A DNA stretch of 40,954 nt, from positions 1 to 40,954 of the forward strand of contig JAPTVL010000226.1 in the NCBI GenBank assembly GCA_028065725.1, read 5' to 3'. Each line of letters opens with the position of its first letter. The first letter of the stretch is position 1. The notes below the pieces were generated by a model, which worked only from the letters and a program-made list of their open reading frames with translations, made no database searches and was not told the origin of the DNA. The position numbers were made by a program, and so were the translations under genes. This document shows, piece by piece, positions 34,524 to 40,954 of the stretch. The stretch is from Betaproteobacteria bacterium. GTDB taxonomy: Bacteria > Pseudomonadota > Gammaproteobacteria > Burkholderiales > Rhodocyclaceae.

Positions 34524-36158
34524 TTAAGCATCGCGGCCGTCACTAAAACGATAATCACGCAGTCGCTCGCGCAGCTGCAGCTTGGACAACTTGCCGGTGG
34601 CCGTATGCGGCAAGTCGTCGACGAAGATCACATCGTCGGGTATCCACCACTTCGCCACCTTGCCCTCGTAGAAAGCGATCAGCTCCTCGCGGCTGACTTC
34701 CTGCCCGGCTTTCTTGATGACGACCAGCAACGGCCGTTCATCCCACTTCGGGTGGGCTGCACCGATCACGGCGGCCTCGGTCACCGCCGGGTGGGCGACC
34801 GCGATGTTCTCCAGATCGATCGACGAAATCCATTCGCCGCCCGACTTGATGACGTCCTTCGAGCGGTCGGTAATCTGCATGTAGCCGTCCGGGTCGATGG
34901 TGGCAACGTCGCCGGTGGGGAACCAGCCGTCGCGCAACGGGCTGCCGCCCTCGCCCTTGTAGTAGCCGCTGGTGATCCATGGCCCGCGTACCAGCAGGTC
35001 GCCGAAGGCCTTGCCGTCATGAGGCAGGGCATTGCCCTCGCCATCGACAATCTTCAGCTCGACGCCGAAGATGCTGCGGCCCTGCTTGAGGCGGATGCGG
35101 TCGCGTTCCTCGGCGGACAAGGCGAGGTGCTTGTGCTTGTAGGTGTTGACCGTGCCCAGCGGGCTCATTTCGGTCATGCCCCAGGCATGCAGCACGGTGA
35201 CGCCGAACTGTTCGTCGAAGCCGCGGATCATGGCCGGCGGTGCGGCCGAACCGCCGATGACCAGGCGCCTGACGGTCGACAGCTTGAGCTGGTTGGCCTG
35301 CAGGTACTGCAGCAGGCCGAGCCAGATGGTCGGCACGCCGGCGGACATGGTGACGCCTTCTTCCTCGAACATCGCGTACAGGCTGGCGCCATCCAGATGC
35401 GGGCCGGGCATGACCAGTTTGGCCCCGGTCAGCGCGCAGGCATAGGGCAGGCCCCAGGCGTTGACGTGGAACATCGGCACCACCGGCAGGATGCAGTCGC
35501 GCGCGGAGGCACCGAGTCCGTCCGGCAGGCTGGAACCGTAGGCATGCAGCACCGTGGAGCGATGGGAGTACAGCACGCCCTTGGGGTTGCCGGTGGTGCC
35601 CGAGGTGTAGCACAGCGACGATGCGGTGTTCTCGTCGAACTCCGGCCACTCGAAGTCGTCGTCCTTCGCGGCCAGCAGCTCCTCGTAGCAGTGCAGGTTC
35701 GGAATCGGGTTGGCTGGCATTTCACTGCGGGCGCACAGCGCGATCCAGCCCTTGACTCCCGGACAATGTGGTACCAGGGCTTCGATCAGATTGGCGAAGT
35801 TGACGTCGAAGAAGATGAACCGGTCATCGGCGTGGTTGGCGATATAGGCGATCTGCTCGGGGAACAGGCGCGGGTTGATGGTGTGGCAGATCGCCGCCAT
35901 GCCCGAGACCGCATAGTAGATCTCGAAATGCCGATGGGTGTTCCAGGCCAGGGTGCCGATGCGGTCCCCGGCCTTGACGCCGAGCGATTGCAGGACGCGA
36001 ACCAGCTGGCGCGAGCGGCGATGGGCGGCGGCATAGGTGTAGCGATGCGTGCCCCCGACCGGCAGGCGGGAAACGATCTCGGTATCGCCGTGGTTTTGAG
36101 CGGCGTGCTGCAGGAGCGCTGAAATCATCAGCGGCCGGTTCATCATCAAGCCAAGCAT
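34524..36158 (-). CDS. Long/medium-chain fatty-acid (acyl)-CoA ligase
   Basis: 544 aa from ATG at 36158, which has AGGAG 9 nt upstream; the frame reads further but without support. ANL-superfamily motifs: P-loop [69 protein letters not shown] and the C-terminal catalytic Lys in HTATGKLSK. It activates a carboxylic acid to its CoA thioester by way of an acyl-AMP. The start [20 protein letters not shown] resembles the DmdB/medium-chain type of ligase. Probably the first gene of a catabolic operon with the GST and hydratase genes. Confidence 0.94.
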   Translation of the reverse strand: MLGLMMNRPLMISALLQHAAQNHGDTEIVSRLPVGGTHRYTYAAAHRRSRQLVRVLQSLGVKAGDRIGTLAWNTHRHFEIYYAVSGMAAICHTINPRLFPEQIAYIANHADDRFIFFDVNFANLIEALVPHCPGVKGWIALCARSEMPANPIPNLHCYEELLAAKDDDFEWPEFDENTASSLCYTSGTTGNPKGVLYSHRSTVLHAYGSSLPDGLGASARDCILPVVPMFHVNAWGLPYACALTGAKLVMPGPHLDGASLYAMFEEEGVTMSAGVPTIWLGLLQYLQANQLKLSTVRRLVIGGSAAPPAMIRGFDEQFGVTVLHAWGMTEMSPLGTVNTYKHKHLALSAEERDRIRLKQGRSIFGVELKIVDGEGNALPHDGKAFGDLLVRGPWITSGYYKGEGGSPLRDGWFPTGDVATIDPDGYMQITDRSKDVIKSGGEWISSIDLENIAVAHPAVTEAAVIGAAHPKWDERPLLVVIKKAGQEVSREELIAFYEGKVAKWWIPDDVIFVDDLPHTATGKLSKLQLRERLRDYRFSDGRDA

Positions 36159-36311
36159 GGGTAGGTGCTCCTCTCTGTCGGTTTGGTCATATGCCAAATT
36201 GGACGGCAACCATAGCATCGGAATAGCCGGGAGACAATTGGCAATTGAGTGGCCCACAGACCGGTTCCGCGTGACGGAACGAAACCGCACCAGGACGCGG
36301 GCCTGAAATCT

Positions 36312-36764
36312 TCAGGCGAGGTCTTCGCGGGTGGCGTCGGCCCAGCAGTTGGGTGTTTCGTAGAGCCGGATGCGCTCCAGATGCAGGTGATTGCCGTAGC
36401 TGTCGCGATAGAGCGGATCGAGAATCGAGAAGGCAATGCGGGCCAGATTTTCCGCTGTAGGAACCTCATCGAGCACGACGGTCTTGTGCTCCGGCACGCC
36501 GGCGAGAAAGCTCGCCACGACTTCGTCGTCGCGCCAGACCAGGAATGCATGGTCCCAGGGATCGACCACATGTCGTTTGGCAATCGCCTTGACTTCGGAG
36601 AAGTCCATCACCATGCCGTCGTCCGGTCTTCCTGCGGCATGTATGACGCCGCCGGCGAGGGTGATTTCCAGCGCGTAGCGATGCCCGTGCAAATGACGGC
36701 ACTGGCTTTGGTGATTCGGGATGCGGTGGCCCGCATCGAATTCGAGGCGGCGGGTGATGCGCAT
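36312..36764 (-). CDS. queD: 6-carboxy-5,6,7,8-tetrahydropterin synthase (QueD)/6-pyruvoyl-tetrahydropterin synthase homologue
   Basis: 150 aa from ATG at 36764. Zinc ligands are in FDAGHRI (H13) and CRHLHGHRY (H26, H28), the latter also carrying the active-site Cys22. Later motifs MVMDFSEVKAI, DPWDHAFLVW and PTAENLARIAF are standard. QueD converts dihydroneopterin triphosphate to carboxytetrahydropterin on the way to queuosine. The radical SAM gene divergent to it is not a normal QueE, so the rest of the pathway is presumably elsewhere. Confidence 0.93.
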   Translation of the reverse strand: MRITRRLEFDAGHRIPNHQSQCRHLHGHRYALEITLAGGVIHAAGRPDDGMVMDFSEVKAIAKRHVVDPWDHAFLVWRDDEVVASFLAGVPEHKTVVLDEVPTAENLARIAFSILDPLYRDSYGNHLHLERIRLYETPNCWADATREDLA

Positions 36765-36825
36765 GGTCAGGATGGCCGGGTTTGTGGCAAAGTGGTCGCC
36801 GCTGGCTGCGAGCGAACTGGCGCGC

Positions 36826-36831
36826 ATTATA
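36826..36831 (-). promoter_or_regulatory. Candidate -10 element (TATAAT) for queD
   Basis: Minus strand reads GCTATAATGCGC, a consensus -10 about 62 bp before the queD start, in the gap to the divergent radical SAM gene. No clear -35. Confidence 0.35.
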
Positions 36832-36906
36832 GCTTTGCCGCGACGCCGTCCCGCCAGCGCCGACTTTTGAAATGCGCTGCAGTTTTATTAATTTTCCCGC
36901 CTTGCC

Positions 36907-37752
36907 ATGTCCCGCATCCTGCTCAAGACCGAAGACCATTCGCGCGACAGCGCCGGCATGCGCTATGTCTATCCGGTAATTTCACGCCGGGCGGGCGGGG
37001 TGTCGATCGGCATCAATCTGAATCCGAACAATGCCTGCAACTGGCGCTGCATTTATTGCCAGGTTCCGGATCTAAGGCGCGGCGGGCCGCCACCGATTGA
37101 CCTGGGCTTGCTCGAGCAGGAACTTAACGACTTCCTGCAGGCGGGCATTGCCGGCGACTTCATGGCGACGCGCGTGCCTGCAGGCGTGCGCCGTCTGGTC
37201 GATGTGGCGTTTTCAGGCAATGGCGAACCGACCAGCGCGCCCGAGTTTCCCGCCGCGGTGGACATCGTCGAAAGAGCCCTCGCCAGCCATGACCTGACCG
37301 ACAGCGTCGTCATCCGGCTGATCACGAATGGCAGCCTGCTCGATCGCAAAACCGTGCAAGCCGGGATTGCGCAAATCGGCCTGGCGGGAGGCGAGGTCTG
37401 GTTCAAACTGGATACGGGCACGGCAGCCGGAATGGCCCGAATCAACGGTACTCGCGCACGCCCTGAAGTCGTCGCAAGACGGTTGGCGTGCTGCGCAGGT
37501 CTGGCCCCGACCTGGATCCAGACCTGTCTGTTTCGGCTTGACGGTGAGCCGCCTGCGGCACAGGAATTCCAGGCCTATCTCGACTTGCTGGCGCCGTTGG
37601 CACACATGCTGGCGGGAGTGCATCTTTATAGCCTGGCCCGGCCGTCGCTGCAAAAAGAAGCGCCCCGCCTGGGGCGCCTCGATGCGGCGTGGCTGGAGCG
37701 GGCGGCCGGGCCGATACGCAAGCTCGGCCTGGCCGTGCGCGTCAGTCCGTGA
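36907..37752 (+). CDS. Radical SAM protein
   Basis: 281 aa. The cluster motif is NNACNWRCIYCQVP, i.e. CX3CX2C at 44/48/51. It is followed by VDVAFSGNGEPTSAPEFPAA (the GGE-like SAM contact) and VIRLITNGSLLDR. Overall it resembles the COG0731-type radical SAM proteins more than QueE (which is shorter), despite its position next to queD. The reaction is unknown. Start ATG at 36907 lies in an AT-rich leader. A GC-rich hairpin at 37660-37677 lies inside the coding part and lacks a T-tract. Confidence 0.9.
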   Translation: MSRILLKTEDHSRDSAGMRYVYPVISRRAGGVSIGINLNPNNACNWRCIYCQVPDLRRGGPPPIDLGLLEQELNDFLQAGIAGDFMATRVPAGVRRLVDVAFSGNGEPTSAPEFPAAVDIVERALASHDLTDSVVIRLITNGSLLDRKTVQAGIAQIGLAGGEVWFKLDTGTAAGMARINGTRARPEVVARRLACCAGLAPTWIQTCLFRLDGEPPAAQEFQAYLDLLAPLAHMLAGVHLYSLARPSLQKEAPRLGRLDAAWLERAAGPIRKLGLAVRVSP

Positions 37753-37764
37753 CGCGGTGCGGCG

Positions 37765-38067
37765 TCAGGCTGCTTTTCTGCCCTTGGCAGCGGCCCTGGC
37801 TTCATTTTTCAGGTCCTTGAACAGACTTGGCTTTGCTGCGCGCAGATACTCGACGACTTCGTAATCTTCGCGCTTGATCTTCTGAATGTCGATCTGTTCG
37901 ACATAGACCAGGCGCAACAGTTGCTGCACCGGCCGCGGCATGTTGCGGCCGCTCTCGTAACGCGAGCCGCCGCTCTGGGTCACGCCCAGCTGCGACCAGA
38001 ACTGCTGTTGATTCATGCCCAGCTTGCGGCGGATATCGCGGGCTTCGACTTTGGTGTTTGCTTTCAT
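37765..38067 (-). CDS. XRE-family helix-turn-helix regulator (100 aa)
   Basis: Begins MKANTKVEARDIRRKLGMNQ; the HTH runs IRRKLGMNQQQFWSQLGVTQ, then SGGSRYESGRNMPRPVQQLL, with a basic C-terminal tail (KNEARAAAKGRKAA). A DNA-binding regulator of lambda-repressor type. It is followed only 12 bp away by the convergent radical SAM gene. Two inverted repeats with GTCC/GGAC half-sites lie just upstream (38092-38166) and are natural candidates for its own operator; lysC reads away on the other side. Confidence 0.87.
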   Translation of the reverse strand: MKANTKVEARDIRRKLGMNQQQFWSQLGVTQSGGSRYESGRNMPRPVQQLLRLVYVEQIDIQKIKREDYEVVEYLRAAKPSLFKDLKNEARAAAKGRKAA

Positions 38068-38090
38068 CTGCTTACTCCATGAAATTATTA

Positions 38091-38166
38091 TGTCCGGGTA
38101 AATACAACGGGATAACCCGGACCCGATCGTCTATTACCGAAGTAATATGTCCAAAACTATAGGACA
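38091..38166. promoter_or_regulatory. Two inverted repeats, candidate XRE operator(s)
   Basis: First repeat: GTCCGGGT (38092-38099) and ACCCGGAC (38115-38122), 8 bp perfect, 15-nt spacer. Second repeat: TGTCC (38148-38152) and GGACA (38162-38166), 9-nt spacer. All half-sites share TCC/GGA and lie in the AT-rich gap between the divergent XRE gene and lysC. The first begins about 24 bp upstream of the XRE start codon. Confidence 0.5.
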
Positions 38167-38274
38167 AATTGTTTCGCCATACAAGAAAATTGTTGTGACA
38201 TTAGTACATAGGTATAACTTGACCTGCGCAATGGTCATTGCCGGATGCGCCGTTTGTCGCCGGCGACTATCAGG

Positions 38275-38280
38275 TAAAAT
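38275..38280 (+). promoter_or_regulatory. Candidate -10 element (TAAAAT) for lysC
   Basis: CAGGTAAAATCTACT, 30 bp before the lysC start, with a weak TTGTCG about 15 bp upstream as a possible -35. Confidence 0.4.
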
Positions 38281-38310
38281 CTACTGTTTTCCAACTGACC
38301 GAGCACGGCA

Positions 38311-39549
38311 ATGGCTTTGATTGTTCAGAAATACGGCGGCACATCGATGGGTTCGCCCGATCGCATCCGCAATGTCGCCAAACGGGTCGCGCGCTGGAAA
38401 GCCCAGGGACATCAACTGGTGGTGGTGGTTTCCGCCATGAGCGGCGAGACCAATCGCCTGATCGCCCTGGCCAGGGATGTTTCACCGCAGCCCGATGCGC
38501 GCGAACTCGATGTGATGATTTCCACCGGCGAGCAGGTCACCATCGCCCTGCTGGCAATGGCGATCAGGGATCTAGGCCTCAAGGCCAAGAGCTACACCGG
38601 GGGCCAGGTAAAGGTGCTCACCGACAGCACCTTCACCAAGGCGCGGATTCTCGAGATCGACGACGCCAAGATCCGGCGCGATCTCGACGACGATGCCGTG
38701 ATCATCGTCGCCGGCTTCCAGGGAGTCGATGCCGACGGCAACATCACGACACTGGGACGCGGCGGCTCGGATACCTCGGCGGTGGCGCTAGCGGCGGCAC
38801 TGGCTGCAGACGAATGCCAGATCTACACTGATGTCGACGGCGTCTACACCACCGATCCGCGCATCGTGCCGGAGGCGAGAAAACTGGAGCGCATCACCTT
38901 CGAGGAAATGCTCGAAATGGCCAGCCTCGGCTCCAAGGTGCTGCAGATCCGCTCCGTCGAATTCGCCGGCAAGTACAAGGTCAAGCTGCGCGTGCTCTCC
39001 AGCTTCGAGGAGGAGGGACAGGAGACCAGCGGCACGCTCATCACTCTTGAGGAAGACACCAACATGGAACAACCGATCATTTCCGGCATCGCCTTCAATC
39101 GCGACGAGGCCAAGCTTACCGTGCTCGGCGTACCCGACCGTCCCGGCATCGCCTACCAGATTCTCGGACCGATCGCCGATGCCAACATCGACGTCGACAT
39201 GATCATCCAGAACGTCGGTCACGATGGTACCACCGACTTTTCCTTCACGGTCAATCGCAGCGAGTTCGCCCGTACCAGGAAGCTTCTGGAAGAGCAGATC
39301 AAGGCTCACGTCGGCGCGCGCGCCGTCGAGGGCGACAACAAGATCTGCAAGGTTTCCGCTGTCGGCGTCGGCATGCGCTCCCATCCGGGTGTGGCGAGCA
39401 AGATGTTTCGTACCCTGGCCGAGGAAGGCATCAACATCCAGATGATTTCGACGTCCGAGATCAAGATTTCGGTGGTGGTCGATGAGAAGTACCTCGAACT
39501 GGCCGTGCGGGTACTCCACCGGGCCTTCGAACTCGATCAGCCGGCCTGA
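38311..39549 (+). CDS. lysC: Aspartate kinase
   Basis: 412 aa, monofunctional LysC. Kinase motifs: VQKYGGTSMGSPDRI, VVVVSAMSGETNRLI, GRGGSDTSAVALAAALAADE and YTDVDGVYTTDPRIV. Two ACT domains follow (about 265-405), including KLTVLGVPDRPGIAYQILGP and KVSAVGVGMRSHPGVASKMF, which bind lysine and/or threonine for feedback control. It phosphorylates aspartate at the head of the lysine, threonine and methionine pathway; dapA in this window is the next branch enzyme. A strong hairpin follows. Confidence 0.97.
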   Translation: MALIVQKYGGTSMGSPDRIRNVAKRVARWKAQGHQLVVVVSAMSGETNRLIALARDVSPQPDARELDVMISTGEQVTIALLAMAIRDLGLKAKSYTGGQVKVLTDSTFTKARILEIDDAKIRRDLDDDAVIIVAGFQGVDADGNITTLGRGGSDTSAVALAAALAADECQIYTDVDGVYTTDPRIVPEARKLERITFEEMLEMASLGSKVLQIRSVEFAGKYKVKLRVLSSFEEEGQETSGTLITLEEDTNMEQPIISGIAFNRDEAKLTVLGVPDRPGIAYQILGPIADANIDVDMIIQNVGHDGTTDFSFTVNRSEFARTRKLLEEQIKAHVGARAVEGDNKICKVSAVGVGMRSHPGVASKMFRTLAEEGINIQMISTSEIKISVVVDEKYLELAVRVLHRAFELDQPA

Positions 39550-39577
39550 CGCCCGCTCGACACTTTCCGTTTTGTCC

Positions 39578-39610
39578 AGACAAGCCCCGGCCGCGCGCCG
39601 GGGCTTGTCT
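39578..39610. terminator. Strong hairpin terminator after lysC
   Basis: A 14-bp perfect stem (AGACAAGCCCCGGC / GCCGGGGCTTGTCT) with loop CGCGC, followed by TTGTG. The T-tract is poor but the stem is very stable. It lies between lysC and the convergent flavodoxin-like gene. Confidence 0.88.
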
Positions 39611-39620
39611 TTGTGCCTCC

Positions 39621-40112
39621 TCAGAACACGCCCAGGGCGAGCCCGCTCGCCAGCGTGATTCCCAGTTCCTCGCAGCGCAACAGATCAACCGCGGCGATGG
39701 TTTTCGGTGCAAGTATCTGCTCGGGTGTCTGCGCCCGAGTACAGACGATCAGCGGTTCCGCAATCGGCCGCAGGCGCCAGCCGGTGGCAATGCGCTCGAT
39801 CTGCCGCGCGGCATTCTGTCCGTCGCTGCCGGCACAGATCAGCGTTGCATAAGGCCGGCCATTGATCCGGTCGAGCGCCGGGTAATAGCAGCGATCGAAA
39901 AAATCCTTCATCAGCCCCGAGATCGCCGCCAGATTCTCCGGCGTGGCAAAGACATAGGCATCGGCCTCGATCACGTCATTGCCCCGGACCGTCGAGGCGT
40001 GCAACAGTCGCACCGTCACGCCGCCTTCCTCAGCGGCGCCGGCGGCCACGGCGCGCGCCATCTGTTCGGTACCGCCGGTCATCGAGTGGTACGCGACGAG
40101 CAGGGTCTTCAT
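39621..40112 (-). CDS. Flavodoxin-like / NAD(P)H-dependent FMN oxidoreductase family protein
   Basis: 163 aa. The FMN phosphate loop is LVAYHSMTGGTEQMARAV at the N-terminus, then DAYVFATPENLAAISGLMKD and ATLICAGSDGQNAARQIERI. It is a cytosolic flavodoxin-fold protein that probably carries out electron transfer or flavin reduction. It ends 11 bp from the lysC hairpin and is preceded on the same strand by the cytochrome gene with a 35-bp gap, so the two may be cotranscribed. Confidence 0.88.
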   Translation of the reverse strand: MKTLLVAYHSMTGGTEQMARAVAAGAAEEGGVTVRLLHASTVRGNDVIEADAYVFATPENLAAISGLMKDFFDRCYYPALDRINGRPYATLICAGSDGQNAARQIERIATGWRLRPIAEPLIVCTRAQTPEQILAPKTIAAVDLLRCEELGITLASGLALGVF

Positions 40113-40147
40113 GTCGGCGTTACCCGGAACGAGCGGTTCGGCTCGGT

Positions 40148-40756
40148 TCAGTCCAGACCCGACAGAAAATAGCTGACGGCCAGTATCTCGTCATCGGTCA
40201 TTTTCGATGCGATCGAATGCATCAGGGTCTGGTCCGTGGTGCGTGACTGCTCCAAAAAATGGCGCAGCTGCAGTTCCAGATATCTGGCATGTTGTCCGGC
40301 GAGTCGGGGCAGCAGTTTGCCGCCGCGTGCTTTGGGACCGTGACAGACGGCACAGGCCGAAATTCCCCTTTCCGGATCTCCCGCCATGTAGAAATTGCGT
40401 CCGGCTTCGATCAATGCCCTATCCTGCCGCGGGACCGGTATCAGTTGCTGAAGGCTGAAATAGTTCGCCAGTTTCTCGATATCGTTGCCTGAAAGACCGG
40501 CCATCTCCTTTTCCATTTCGTTGCTCTTGCGCGCCCGGCTTTTGAAATTGAACATTTGCCGAATCAGGTAATCGGCATTCTGCCCCGCCAGTTTTGGAAA
40601 CTCTGCGTTGGAACTCTGCCCGGTCGGGCCGTGGCACGTGCTGCAACGAGTGTTGATGATATCGTTGATGCGTTTTGAGCTGGTGGTGGCTGAGGCAGCG
40701 CTGCACGTCGTGGCAGCGGCAAGTATCGCCATCATCCATTTCAATGCCAACCTCAT
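40148..40756 (-). CDS. Diheme cytochrome c (c4-like)
   Basis: 202 aa with a Sec signal (MRLALKWMMAILAAATTCSA) and two c-type heme sites, CSTCH (C38, C41, H42) and CAVCH (C135, C138, H139). Each is followed by the same pattern (PKLAGQNADYLIRQM and PRLAGQHARYLELQL), showing a duplicated one-heme domain as in cytochrome c4. It is periplasmic and passes electrons, usually towards a terminal oxidase. Met ligands probably lie near NEMEKEMAG and in the second domain at LMHSIASKM. Confidence 0.92.
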   Translation of the reverse strand: MRLALKWMMAILAAATTCSAASATTSSKRINDIINTRCSTCHGPTGQSSNAEFPKLAGQNADYLIRQMFNFKSRARKSNEMEKEMAGLSGNDIEKLANYFSLQQLIPVPRQDRALIEAGRNFYMAGDPERGISACAVCHGPKARGGKLLPRLAGQHARYLELQLRHFLEQSRTTDQTLMHSIASKMTDDEILAVSYFLSGLD

Positions 40757-40948
40757 TGCGTGATCCTCCGCCGGTGCGAGTCGCCATTCTGGATCAGAAT
40801 CGATCCCTGTTCCAGTAGTGATCTCGACTAAAACAACATAGGAGTTCCCCCGGCTTTGCCGGGGTGGCAGTAAAAGTTTGACTTATACGGGAGTCCATCG
40901 AGAAACTTCAAATCGTGAGCCGCCAAGCACACGAAAAGGAGAATCAGG
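40757..40948. other. Gene-free right-edge leader with hairpin
   Basis: Holds a 7-bp stem CCCCGGC / GCCGGGG with loop TTT at 40848-40864 and, near its right end, a strong ribosome binding site. It presumably contains the promoter of the cytochrome gene (minus strand) and the leader of the gene starting at 40949. Confidence 0.55.
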
Positions 40949-40954
40949 ATGGAC
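40949..40954 (+). CDS. Start of a gene cut by the window edge (Met-Asp)
   Basis: ATGGAC at the last six bases, preceded by AAAAGGAGAATCAGG (GGAG 7 nt before ATG). Only two residues are visible. A hairpin and this kind of leader are often seen before transposase genes, but identity cannot be read here. Confidence 0.4.

Noticed and set aside
37660..37677. Hairpin GCGCCCC / GGGGCGC as a terminator
   Set aside because: It is inside the radical SAM coding sequence and has no T-tract after it.

Overview
The window reads as chromosome of a high-GC betaproteobacterium, most likely of the Rhodocyclales. The basis is gene content and order: surE-pcm-nlpD-rpoS, dapA-bamC-MBL hydrolase, rlmD, queD, lysC, and a MoxR/DUF58/TgpA cluster. 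This placement is inference from synteny and protein style; no rRNA is present.

Region 1 (about 1-14,180) is an accessory island with every gene on the minus strand. At its right end two large tyrosine-recombinase-type proteins (459 and 1225 aa) and a 241-aa partner occur in the order expected for the Gamma-Mobile-Trio (GmtY, GmtZ, GmtX). They are followed, with 4-bp ATGA overlaps, by a 154-aa coiled-coil protein and a RecD2-like helicase. After a 409-bp gap comes a tight three-gene restriction-modification-like cassette: a small SAM-binding methylase half, an Eco57I-type NPPY methylase, and a GIY-YIG/SF2 helicase. GMT-type islands are known as carriers of anti-phage cargo, and the cassette fits that role. 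The island abuts, and has evidently cut off the 3' end of, an FKBP-type prolyl isomerase gene near 14,172-14,184, so the right boundary can be read directly. The left boundary is not visible; a 59-bp direct repeat lies at the left edge. The gmtZ homologue begins with about eight tandem helix-turn-helix units.

Region 2 (14,180-24,430) is core chromosome. It holds the truncated FKBP gene, a small orphan ORF, a COG3146 acyltransferase, the stress/envelope operon surE-pcm-nlpD-rpoS, and, convergent with it, moxR-DUF58-tgpA-mltB. rpoS and mltB overlap at their 3' ends.

Region 3 (24,500-32,830) holds a histone-deacetylase-like hydrolase, then dapA-bamC-MBL hydrolase ended by a strong bidirectional terminator. 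An Ala-rich lipoprotein, a DUF7931-like protein, rlmD, a Bax-inhibitor-1 membrane protein and two orphan envelope proteins follow.

Region 4 (32,900-40,954) holds tRNA-Ser(UGA), an acyl-CoA ligase/GST/enoyl-CoA hydratase group, queD, a radical SAM protein, an XRE regulator with inverted repeats upstream, lysC, a flavodoxin-like protein and a diheme cytochrome c. At the right edge a hairpin and a ribosome binding site precede a start codon whose gene lies outside the window.
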